Below are positions 15,996-23,894 of a stretch of DNA of 64,000 nt, one piece after another (positions within the stretch are counted from its first letter, which is position 1; every line of letters starts with the position of its first letter). Below the pieces are notes generated by a model, which did not search any database, was not told the DNA's origin, and was given only the letters and a program-made list of their open reading frames with translations. This stretch comes from Taibaiella lutea. GTDB taxonomy: Bacteria > Bacteroidota > Bacteroidia > Chitinophagales > Chitinophagaceae. Position numbers and translations under genes: made by a program. The stretch spans positions 151,990 through 215,989 of the forward strand of contig NZ_VWSH01000001.1 of NCBI RefSeq assembly GCF_008629695.1, written 5' to 3'.

Positions 15996-16868
15996 ATGAA
16001 CGAAGACAATAATAAAGAACATAACGAAGAAGAAGAACAGTTCAGCGATGATCCGGAAGAACAGTTAAGAATTGAAAATGAATTATTACGCTTAAAACTG
16101 CAGGCCGAAACGGGTGCAGAATTACAGCAATTGGAAAATATACCGCCTGATGTTGAAAATGCTTTCCTGAATAATATACTTGCGTTTGAAAGACAATTAG
16201 ATAGCATTGAAGAAACAAAAATATTTGATCTTATCGGTCAACCTGCAGATTTCAAAAATGAATCGGAATTAAGTAACGAGGAAATAGAAACAGAACTGGA
16301 ACGGTTAGTAGAATTATTGGAATCACATCAGATAGAGGTGGATTACGGAACAGATTATTCTTCCAGATTAAAATACAAATTCATTACCGAAGAATTGTTT
16401 GAGCACAGCACACAAAAGTTCGATATCCCTGACATGGTGCATCATTTTATTTATGAGGAATTTCACCCCAATCATACGCTTTCTATAGAAGGCATTGCAG
16501 AAGACTTTCTGGAGATGTGGTTTTCCCGCAACATGGAAAAGGATAGTTATATTTTCAGTGATGAAATGATTTCGAAAGACGGCGAATCTGTAACCAAGGA
16601 ACAGTTCTTATTGCGTGTACAACATGTTTTTGATGCTTATATTGATTTTGAAAACGCAAAGTATGAAATACAGGATGTATCATTTCATATGACACATGAA
16701 GGAGAGGAACCTACTGCAACAGGCTATACGGAAGGTATTTTGGAATATGATGCGGTTCTGGAAAATAAGGAAATCCAGAAAATAAAAAGCCCTTTCAAAC
16801 TGTATATGCAACACCGCTTTGGTTACTGGGAATTGTTTAAAATTAATATGCCGGGCCTGGAGTTGTAG
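15996..16868 (+). CDS. Acidic protein of unknown function
   Basis: I do not recognise this 290-residue protein. It opens with a very acidic, probably disordered and helical stretch (MNEDNNKEHNEEEEQ, then EEQLRIENELLRLKLQAE, a possible coiled coil, residues about 20 to 45). The middle is also acidic. The C-terminal part, after about residue 185, is richer in strands (KYEIQDVSFHMT, FKLYMQHRFGYWELFKIN) and could be an NTF2-like fold, but this is a guess. No signal peptide or TM helix is present. It is followed after 33 bp by another unknown gene in the same direction and probably forms a unit with it. Confidence 0.7.
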   Translation: MNEDNNKEHNEEEEQFSDDPEEQLRIENELLRLKLQAETGAELQQLENIPPDVENAFLNNILAFERQLDSIEETKIFDLIGQPADFKNESELSNEEIETELERLVELLESHQIEVDYGTDYSSRLKYKFITEELFEHSTQKFDIPDMVHHFIYEEFHPNHTLSIEGIAEDFLEMWFSRNMEKDSYIFSDEMISKDGESVTKEQFLLRVQHVFDAYIDFENAKYEIQDVSFHMTHEGEEPTATGYTEGILEYDAVLENKEIQKIKSPFKLYMQHRFGYWELFKINMPGLEL

Positions 16869-16901
16869 CAACCGCACATTCCAAACCATTCATTGCAGGT
16901 T

Positions 16902-17645
16902 ATGACACTTTATAATAGATACCTTAACGGTGAAACAATACAGGTTTATAAAGATATTTCTGCCATGGGAGCAGATGCTTTTTTACCTAATAATTTTCCG
17001 GAAATTAAAAATGTATTAACTGAAACATTTCAACGGGTTTCTTATAATCTTAATATCATATACAAGGAGCTTAAGGATATACATTATCTTTTTAGAACCG
17101 ATTTTGAATACAATTCAGATTTAGCCTTGATAAAGCCTTTGGCTAATGTAGACGTATTATTAGCAGATTTGGATAAAGTGGTTCGCCCATTTGGCTTTGT
17201 TCCACTATCTTTAAAGATGTTTTACAAAATTGTAGGATCGTGTAATTTTTCATGGGATTTTGATATAAATGAAGAACACATCTGGCAATTTGCAGATCCA
17301 ATACAAATTTCAGGTGTGGACGATGTTTTGGAAGAATTGACACAAGAAGGGTTTTTAGACGACCTATCGGAGTTTTATGAAGAAGATGGTTATATTGCTT
17401 TGGAAATATCTGCCGATTATTTACATAAAGATAATACCAGTGGAGGTCCGGCTTACGCATTGCTATTGACACAAAAGCCAAGTATCGATTCCAGTCTGTT
17501 AAATGAAGAACATGATACCACCTTAATAGATTATTTAAGAATTTGTTTTGATAACTGTGGATTTCCCAGAATTACAAACAAAGAACATAACAATGATTAT
17601 AAAGATTTTTTCGATAAAGTAAAGCCACAACTTAAACCAATATAA
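16902..17645 (+). CDS. Protein of unknown function
   Basis: The ATG at 16902 gives 247 residues; an in-frame TTG nine bases earlier is less likely. The sequence starts MTLYNRYLNGETIQVYKDI and is soluble and acidic. A repeated pattern of helices follows, with FVPLSLKMFYKIVGSCNFSW (residues about 100-120) and GGPAYALLLTQKP. The 'SLKMFYKIVG' region loosely recalls SMI1/KNR4-type immunity folds, but the match is too weak to use. No membrane segment is seen. It lies at the edge of the accessory island, 33 bp after the 15996-16868 gene. No terminator with a T-tract was seen after it, only two inverted repeats. Confidence 0.68.
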   Translation: MTLYNRYLNGETIQVYKDISAMGADAFLPNNFPEIKNVLTETFQRVSYNLNIIYKELKDIHYLFRTDFEYNSDLALIKPLANVDVLLADLDKVVRPFGFVPLSLKMFYKIVGSCNFSWDFDINEEHIWQFADPIQISGVDDVLEELTQEGFLDDLSEFYEEDGYIALEISADYLHKDNTSGGPAYALLLTQKPSIDSSLLNEEHDTTLIDYLRICFDNCGFPRITNKEHNNDYKDFFDKVKPQLKPI

Positions 17646-17706
17646 ATTATGGCAGTATTTACTTTAAACCATGTGAATGCCTAAACAAATCTAAACATTT
17701 AGAAAC

Positions 17707-17760
17707 TTGCCAAGGTTGGCAATCTTATTGTCATGGTTAGCAGTGTAGGTTTTCTACACT
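17707..17760. repeat. Two short perfect inverted repeats in the gap at the island edge
   Basis: TTGCCAA-GG-TTGGCAA spans 17707-17722. AGTGTAG-GTTTT-CTACACT spans 17742-17760. Neither has a T-tract, so they could be operators, weak terminators or boundary sites. The rest of the gap 17646-17772 shows nothing else. Confidence 0.4.
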
Positions 17761-17772
17761 TGAAATCACATT

Positions 17773-17940
17773 TTATTCGATGTCTGATTGCTTTAAACCA
17801 AGGTCATATTTTGCACTTAAATCTTCTATAGCTTTTTTCTCCTCATCAGTGATCTTGTTCTCTTTTCTGTGCTTTTTAATCTCTTTAGATTTCTTTGCGT
17901 AATCCTCTTTGTATTTTTCAAATAATAGTAAAAATTTCAT
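17773..17940 (-). CDS. Small lysine-rich protein, 55 residues
   Basis: The ATG at 17940 gives 55 residues starting MKFLLLFEKYKEDYAKK. The sequence is almost entirely charged helix (KSKEIKKHRKENKITDEEKKAIED) and ends in QSDIE. A longer frame from 18018 runs through the sequence upstream, but the ATG at 17940 is preceded by TTAATATATA. That leader word also stands before two other small island genes. The leader favours this start. Function unknown. It lies downstream of a frameshifted gene on the same strand. Confidence 0.5.
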   Translation of the reverse strand: MKFLLLFEKYKEDYAKKSKEIKKHRKENKITDEEKKAIEDLSAKYDLGLKQSDIE

Positions 17941-18029
17941 GGGGTATATATTAAGAGGAGGAATTTGGATTAACGTTGCTTTGACACGGGTGGCATTAAA
18001 TATATTTTGATGAGTCAAAGTAAATTGAT

Positions 18030-18649
18030 CTACAAATCTCTTTTTCTAATCCAATATTCATACCCAAGAAATAGCTGTTTAAAAATATCACTTTGTTCAT
18101 CCTTTAAAATTTCAGTTAATCTATCCATTCCAACCTTAACTACATAAAGGAGATATTCTACATTCAATGATTTGATATTGCCAATATTAGTAAAGAGGTT
18201 TCCTCTATTATAATCTTGATATCCTAAACCATATCCAAGTTGAGCAAAAAAAGAATGTACAACACAATGTCTGTAACAGTCTTTGAAATTTTCATAAGTG
18301 TCGAAATTTTTCAAATCATCTCGATTCGAAATTTGGCTAAAATAATTTTTGGCAGAAATTCCAAAGTCATCATTTGGAGGATTATTTAACCATCTTCCAA
18401 ATAGATCAATAATAGAAAAACAGACCATTGCAATTGGTATGGTACAGCGTGAAACTTTATTTTGAATTAGTGAATAAGAAATTTCATCTTCGGGTCGAAT
18501 TGTAGTTTTCGTGGTAGAGGACGAGGAGGAATCAGAAAAACATCCATAATTAGCGATTTGTTCTAAATGGCTTAAATCTTGGGAACTATCTCTATAGTTC
18601 GTTGAACGAAATTCTTAAATTGATGATAAGTTATTAAACATTCAGTCAT
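18030..18649 (-). pseudogene. Frameshifted gene of unknown function
   Basis: A frame opens at the ATG at 18649 (MTECLITYHQFKNFVQRT) and hits a stop after 25 codons. A second frame, offset by one, is open from 18614 to 18030 and lacks any ATG before 18428. Joined near 18597-18605 they give one coherent protein of about 205 residues. It contains DSSQDLSHLEQ, a serine-rich linker, IDLFGRWLNNP, YRHCVVHSFFAQLGYG and a GYEYWIRKRDL end. The 620-bp span is one base off a whole number of codons, as a single indel predicts. If the break is real, only the 132-residue distal part from 18428 could be made. A sequencing error is possible. The family is not recognised. The ATPase-methyltransferase gene lies 126 bp upstream on the same strand. 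Confidence 0.55.
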
Positions 18650-18775
18650 TATAATTCAGTTTTGTAAGCCTCTTAAATATTTTGTGATTTCCTATGTTTT
18701 AGAATTATTCGAGATAGTTCTAAAACCCTTAAAAAGGATAAAATCAAGTTGTTGCAATACCCTTTGGTTTTAATC

Positions 18776-20752
18776 CTATATTTCATCTTTCAAACTTAAT
18801 TGAGCTATTTTGGAATTAATGTGAAGCTGAGATAAAAAAGCATTTTTTCTCCCATTGCCTATGGTGTTTTCACGCTCATCCCTTAATTTAAGTATTTTAT
18901 TAAAAGTATTTAATTCTAACGTTTTAAGTGTTTTATCAACATCTTCAATTTTTATTTTGTTTAATTGTTTTTTTGATATTACTGCACAAGTAATTACATG
19001 CTCTTTGCCTTTAACAGCAATTGAAGATGGCAAATTCTCCATATTGAATAATACCTTAAGTTCATCTAAGTCTAACAATATAAATCCTTCTTTACCTATC
19101 CTTTCTCCTTTTGTCAATATTTTTGCCTCAATAATTATCAGGAAACCATTATCATTTATTGCTTCAATAATACTGTTTATGCTTTCTACCCATTCTTTAA
19201 TTGGTATTTCGTGTAGAACGTTACATAACAGAATAAAATCGAAATGCGTTTTGGGTAAGTCCGAATGTTTGCCATAAACATTTTTCGCTCCCATTCCTTT
19301 AAGATTTTCATGGAATAACGGTTCTATCTCCAAAGCACTATAAGTAACCTTACTCATAAAAATTGAGTCAGATTTAAGATGCTCATATAAGCGTCCTTTA
19401 CCTGCCCCAAAATCAAGTAAAAGATTTGAAGATGTCGTTGAACTTTGAGCAATAGCTTTTTTGAGCGCTATTAATTGAGGATCATCAGGTCTTGCACTTT
19501 CTATTACTTCTGGATCAGCAAAACATTCTGTCATGAAATTTACAAATGTCCATGTAGCAATGGATGATAAAAAATCTGACAGTTTATTAACTCGATCTTC
19601 GATACTCATTAACTCTGCTAATGATTCACCAATTGTTTCTTGTGAAGGATGTTTAATTTTCCCATCTTTAACCATAAATATTTCATCATAATTTAAGTTT
19701 GACAAAATATTTATTGAATGTGTTGCAAAAATTAATTGTCCAGTTTCTCCAATGACTTGGCGCAATCCATTAATCAAATCTATTTCTGAATCTGGATGTA
19801 AATGTAACTCAGGTTCATCAATCAAAATTATACACTCCTTGATATTCAGGTTAGGATTTTGATCGAGTAAAAAGAAAAGTAAAGCATAAGAAAAAAGTAC
19901 TTTTTCCCCGTCAGAAAAGTCTGTATAATCAAAATCACGACCATTAAACTTCCATTGTCCCACAAAGTTACCAGTAACTCCTGTAGTAGTTAGTGTATTT
20001 GTTGAACTTTTTCTTTCCCAAGTAAGTTCTTTGTTTAAAAAGTCTTTAACGAATTTTTTCAAAGAAAGAAATCGTTTGTGTGAAATTCGTTCTTCATATT
20101 TAGATTTCTCACCCATGCAATCCATGTAATCAAATGTTAATTGATGTGGAAGCTTTGCCAAGAATTTTAGTGCACTTTTGTTAATAGATTTTAATTCATC
20201 ATATTGTACTAAATTTGAGACATTTTCTATTAAATTCTCAAAAGATCCATTTTCTTCTCTTTCTGTTAATACATCTTGTAATTTCTGAATTTCGGAATAT
20301 TCAATCTTTCTTAAATAAATTTGTTTTAGAGTTGTAATTGGTCCCTTTAAAAATTCATTTTCCATCGATTGAACTTGTTGAGAAAGATGGGTCTGCATTT
20401 GCGCATTTGGTTTTCTTTTTAACAATTGAATCTCAATGTTATTTTGAGTGTTTGAGGGATATTTTTTCTGTATTTCTAATTTTTCTCTTAATGCAAACCA
20501 ATCTTTATAAGGTTCTAATTGCCTCACTTCATTTTGTATATGCTTAGGCATACCTACGATTGACTTATCAAAAATGTCTTGAATCTTTATATCATTAAGT
20601 AGATTTTCTTGAAAAATTCTTAAAATCCTTGTTTTACCTGACCCATTCTTTCCAACAAGCGCTATTACGTTACTCAATCTTTGAAGGTTAATTTCATCAA
20701 TCCCTTTACTCGATGTTATTGACTTACTTATTTTAATCTTATTGAATTTCAT
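18776..20752 (-). CDS. ABC-type (SMC/OLD-like) ATPase fused to a SAM-dependent methyltransferase
   Basis: The ATG at 20752 gives 658 residues; an upstream ATG at 20830 would add an untypical leader. The N-terminal half is an AAA_21-like ABC ATPase: Walker A GKNGSGKT (34-41), a long helical insertion (about 60-260), signature SDGEK (about 281), Walker B IILIDEPELHLHP (about 307-319) and switch ATHS (about 343). After a linker, residues about 435-580 form a class I methyltransferase with motif I LLLDFGAGKGRL and a later LLCNVLHEIP followed by GFLIIIEAKIL. A helical tail closes the protein. The ATPase half resembles those of defence proteins such as OLD, PtuA or AriA. The methyltransferase in the effector position is unusual. 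It diverges from the two-TM gene across 110 bp. The function is inferred only. Confidence 0.85.
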   Translation of the reverse strand: MKFNKIKISKSITSSKGIDEINLQRLSNVIALVGKNGSGKTRILRIFQENLLNDIKIQDIFDKSIVGMPKHIQNEVRQLEPYKDWFALREKLEIQKKYPSNTQNNIEIQLLKRKPNAQMQTHLSQQVQSMENEFLKGPITTLKQIYLRKIEYSEIQKLQDVLTEREENGSFENLIENVSNLVQYDELKSINKSALKFLAKLPHQLTFDYMDCMGEKSKYEERISHKRFLSLKKFVKDFLNKELTWERKSSTNTLTTTGVTGNFVGQWKFNGRDFDYTDFSDGEKVLFSYALLFFLLDQNPNLNIKECIILIDEPELHLHPDSEIDLINGLRQVIGETGQLIFATHSINILSNLNYDEIFMVKDGKIKHPSQETIGESLAELMSIEDRVNKLSDFLSSIATWTFVNFMTECFADPEVIESARPDDPQLIALKKAIAQSSTTSSNLLLDFGAGKGRLYEHLKSDSIFMSKVTYSALEIEPLFHENLKGMGAKNVYGKHSDLPKTHFDFILLCNVLHEIPIKEWVESINSIIEAINDNGFLIIIEAKILTKGERIGKEGFILLDLDELKVLFNMENLPSSIAVKGKEHVITCAVISKKQLNKIKIEDVDKTLKTLELNTFNKILKLRDERENTIGNGRKNAFLSQLHINSKIAQLSLKDEI

Positions 20753-20862
20753 AGATATGTTTTTGGGAGCCTTACAAAAATAGAATATAAGCAATGAAAT
20801 ATATCTATAACTTTTACACAACTCAAGCATATTGAATAAAATGTTATGTTTATCTTTATTCC

Positions 20863-21807
20863 ATGGATAACATTTCAGAATTTTTCAAAGAATTTAAAAA
20901 CAGACTTAATAATCCAATTTTTGGATCATTCATCATCAGTTGGTTGATTATTAACTGGCGAATACCAATCGGACTTTTTGGGTATAGACTCAGCGATTTA
21001 AAGTTGGATGGATATAATTCTTATGCTGATTTAATTCTTAGGAATGCATCAACATGGAATTATTTTTGGCATCCATTAATCTTTGCAGTTTTATACACGT
21101 TTTTATTTCCTGTATTCAGAATGCTCATTATAGCCTTTTTAAGCTATATAAAAAAGAAAAGTAACAACTGGAACACAGAGATAATGAAAGATTATTATGT
21201 GCCAATGAATCGGTTTGTAAGACAAGAGCAGAAGTATGACGACTTAGCCAGAACACTTCAACAAATATATACCGAAGACTCAAAGACAGTTGAAGAAAAC
21301 GTGGAATTGAAAACCCATATATTAAAGCTCAATGAAGACTTGGTTGTAGAAAAAAACAAGCTACCGCAACTAAGATTGGAAGTGGAAGATATGAAAAGCG
21401 AACACCAACGATATGTTCAATTTAACAACATAAATTGTATTTCAGGTGAATGGCTATTTATAAGAACTAATCCTAATAGTGAATCTGAAAATGAAGAGGA
21501 AATAAAAATAATGATAATAGGCTCCAGTATATCAATTATGACACCAATCGATGTAATCCTTTGGGGACGAATCCTATCATTTAACTATAATAGCTTAAGA
21601 AAAGACATCACAATTGTTTGGGAGTATATGGATTATCATCCGCTTATAGATGCACATACATTAGGAAAAGCTGCCTTTCTGGATGTTCACATTCTTCAAC
21701 TTGGTTACAGAGGAAAAACAGATGTTATCAGGGGCATGGAGGGTGTCGATCATTTGGGTAATAAAGTTCAATATTCACGCCTATTGAAAGAATCCTCTCG
21801 CTTATAA
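20863..21807 (+). CDS. Two-TM, coiled-coil membrane protein of unknown function
   Basis: This 314-residue protein begins with an amphipathic stretch, FFKEFKNRLNNPIFGSF. TM1 follows (about 22-38, IISWLIINW) and TM2 (about 70-95, WHPLIFAVLYTFLFPVFRML). A basic loop comes next, then a coiled coil (about 118-185, with VEENVELKTHILKLNEDL) and a C-terminal beta-rich domain of about 120 residues. The NPxFGSFIxSW-type start is a pattern I associate with membrane proteins of genomic islands; no function is known to me. The layout recalls two-TM effectors, but similarity to a named family is not claimed. The RX4H-motif gene begins 15 bp after its stop, so the two are almost certainly one operon. Confidence 0.72.
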   Translation: MDNISEFFKEFKNRLNNPIFGSFIISWLIINWRIPIGLFGYRLSDLKLDGYNSYADLILRNASTWNYFWHPLIFAVLYTFLFPVFRMLIIAFLSYIKKKSNNWNTEIMKDYYVPMNRFVRQEQKYDDLARTLQQIYTEDSKTVEENVELKTHILKLNEDLVVEKNKLPQLRLEVEDMKSEHQRYVQFNNINCISGEWLFIRTNPNSESENEEEIKIMIIGSSISIMTPIDVILWGRILSFNYNSLRKDITIVWEYMDYHPLIDAHTLGKAAFLDVHILQLGYRGKTDVIRGMEGVDHLGNKVQYSRLLKESSRL

Positions 21808-21822
21808 AATATTGAATCGTTT

Positions 21823-23241
21823 ATGGAAAAGAAGCTTTGGCAACATGCAATAGAGAAAAATCAAAGAACATTGGATTCTATTATCTCAACTTATGAATAT
21901 AGTAAGAAAGAACATTGGTATAATGTTCTTGCTAATAGCCCATTGTTAAATGGGAGACAAGCAAAAATATGGTATGAGGAGAATCATTTTCATTTCCATA
22001 TTGCAATTGTGGATGATAATGTTAAACCAGCCGATTTGGAATTAATCATGAAGGCAAAGAATTTATTATTGATCTTCCAAAATTCTTCCTTTGAATGGAA
22101 ATGTGATTTTGATTCTGTCGATTCTCTATCATCATCGATTCAACCAACGCAAGGTTATACGATTATTGAAGGCAAGCTCAAACATCTTAAATCCAATGAA
22201 AAAAACGATGATAAGCAGTTGTACACTGCCATTATTCAATGTCCTGATGAGAATTTCCTTGGCTCCCACTTTCCAGCATATAATTTAAAAGTTGGCGAAA
22301 TAACCTATGGAATGAGACTTATTGAGCTAAGTATTATTGGACAACCATTACATTTTTATATTTACGGAAAAGAAAATTTAAAGGAAAAATTCTTGTTTGT
22401 AGAGAGTATTGACCAAATTGAATACGAGAAATTTAGCTGTATTATTAACGAAGTTCTGTTATGCATCGCTTATCTAACGGGTATATCTGTTGGAAAAGAA
22501 ATTTTTACTTTAGTAAATCACCCTAACGAATCGTACAAAGCTTATCCTTATTGTCATTCTATTTATAAGGAAAATATTCAGTCAAACAAGTATGGTACGA
22601 TTTTAAAATTGGATGACGGAATAACTGAACATTCAACAATTTTTTATAAAAATGGATTGGAGTTTTTAAAAACAATAATTGAAAAGTGCATATTATCAAC
22701 CCAATATCGACGAGCAATATTATTACTTATTAAAGCAAATTCCGAAGAAGATTATATTAAAACAACTATTTATTCTGTGGCTTTGGAATCTATGTGCAAG
22801 CTTATGTATGAGAAGAAACCAATCAATCCAATTCCTGAAAAGAAGCTTGCCAGCCAGATACGAGACGATCTTAAAAAGATAATTAATCATCATGCTAAAG
22901 ATTTACAAGAGGAATCAATTGCCAAGCTGAACAATTATGTCAATAATATTAATCGACCCAGTAACTCTGATATGCTAACCAAACCATTTGTCGAAAATAA
23001 TATTAAACTAAACGAATTGGATTTGCAAGCTATTAATCATCGTAACGATTTTTTGCATGGACGATTACCCTATGATTCAGGAACGCATGAATTGTCAATT
23101 ATTGCTTTGAGATTATTGTATTGCGTCAGTTGTTTAATATTGAAGTACTCAGGATATATAGGAGGATTAAATTACTACAGCTTCCATTATCAACATTATA
23201 ATAACCTGAAAAAAGAGGGCAATCCTTATTATCTCATTTGA
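21823..23241 (+). CDS. Protein with C-terminal HEPN-like RX4H motif (ApeA-like candidate)
   Basis: This 472-residue soluble protein has an N-terminal and central beta-rich part (about 1-230). A mainly helical C-terminus contains AINHRNDFLHGRLP, giving R407-N-D-F-L-H412. That is the RX4-6H signature of HEPN ribonucleases, in a helix followed by another hydrophobic helix (IIALRLLYCVSCLIL) as in HEPN bundles. A large beta-rich N-terminus before a HEPN domain is the layout of ApeA-type abortive-infection proteins. Membership of that family is inference. It overlaps the convergent minus-strand gene (23229-23891) by 13 bp and follows the two-TM gene by 15 bp. No membrane segment is present. Confidence 0.75.
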   Translation: MEKKLWQHAIEKNQRTLDSIISTYEYSKKEHWYNVLANSPLLNGRQAKIWYEENHFHFHIAIVDDNVKPADLELIMKAKNLLLIFQNSSFEWKCDFDSVDSLSSSIQPTQGYTIIEGKLKHLKSNEKNDDKQLYTAIIQCPDENFLGSHFPAYNLKVGEITYGMRLIELSIIGQPLHFYIYGKENLKEKFLFVESIDQIEYEKFSCIINEVLLCIAYLTGISVGKEIFTLVNHPNESYKAYPYCHSIYKENIQSNKYGTILKLDDGITEHSTIFYKNGLEFLKTIIEKCILSTQYRRAILLLIKANSEEDYIKTTIYSVALESMCKLMYEKKPINPIPEKKLASQIRDDLKKIINHHAKDLQEESIAKLNNYVNNINRPSNSDMLTKPFVENNIKLNELDLQAINHRNDFLHGRLPYDSGTHELSIIALRLLYCVSCLILKYSGYIGGLNYYSFHYQHYNNLKKEGNPYYLI

Positions 23242-23891
23242 AGTCTTAAACCATCTACGACAAAATCTGTTGAATATACCTTTGCAATATTCTCCATATT
23301 GCCAATACTTATGACAAATGGATCAATTGCTTCTCTTTCGACATAAAATCGAAATTCTTTCTGATATTCAAATTCCATTGGCTTTTCGAATAAATTGACC
23401 TTTCGACTTATTTTCATTCTATCGTAATAATCTACAAAACCATGGCTGTATTTTACTCCTGCTTCGGTAAGTTTTTCTTCTATTAACTCTAAAAATCTTT
23501 CACTGTTTTTAACCATTAAACAATGTGTACCAAATTCTTTGACTTTTTGATTGATTTCAAATTCAAGCGGATTACCCCAACCATGTGATGAAATGCAATA
23601 TAGACTGTAAATATTACCTAATACCTCTGGAAATGCTTCACGAATATGTATGTTAAGATAATTACCTTTAAAACCTATTTCTGGTATCTCAAATTCCCCA
23701 GGGAGACAGTTAGTTATTCTACTTGCACCCTCATATATATCTCCCCGCAATTCCTTATCTTCAAATAATCTAAAGTGCTGTATAGAGTTCATGTAGATAG
23801 TTCCGTTATGAAGTAAATCATAAATATTTTCTTCACAACCGAATTTTAAAAAAGTAGTAATCGTCGCCATTGTCATAAAAGTTTGTAACAA
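23229..23891 (-). CDS. Unknown protein, partner of the DUF4062 gene
   Basis: This protein has up to 220 residues. In-frame ATGs at 23891, 23876 and 23870 are all possible starts, the last giving MATITTFLKFG. It has an FGCEENIYDLLHNGTIYM opening, a DKELRGDIYEGASRI motif, an IYSLYCISSHGWGNP strand, and a C-terminal KEFRFYVE segment. The order of these elements loosely recalls DUF2971-like proteins ('L.nG.iymns..f', then 'ySLyc'), but I would not assign that family. It follows the DUF4062 gene after 3 bp and its 3' end overlaps the RX4H-motif gene by 13 bp. Function unknown; operon context suggests it works with the DUF4062 protein. Confidence 0.75.
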   Translation of the reverse strand: MLQTFMTMATITTFLKFGCEENIYDLLHNGTIYMNSIQHFRLFEDKELRGDIYEGASRITNCLPGEFEIPEIGFKGNYLNIHIREAFPEVLGNIYSLYCISSHGWGNPLEFEINQKVKEFGTHCLMVKNSERFLELIEEKLTEAGVKYSHGFVDYYDRMKISRKVNLFEKPMEFEYQKEFRFYVEREAIDPFVISIGNMENIAKVYSTDFVVDGLRLQMR

Positions 23892-23894
23892 AAA

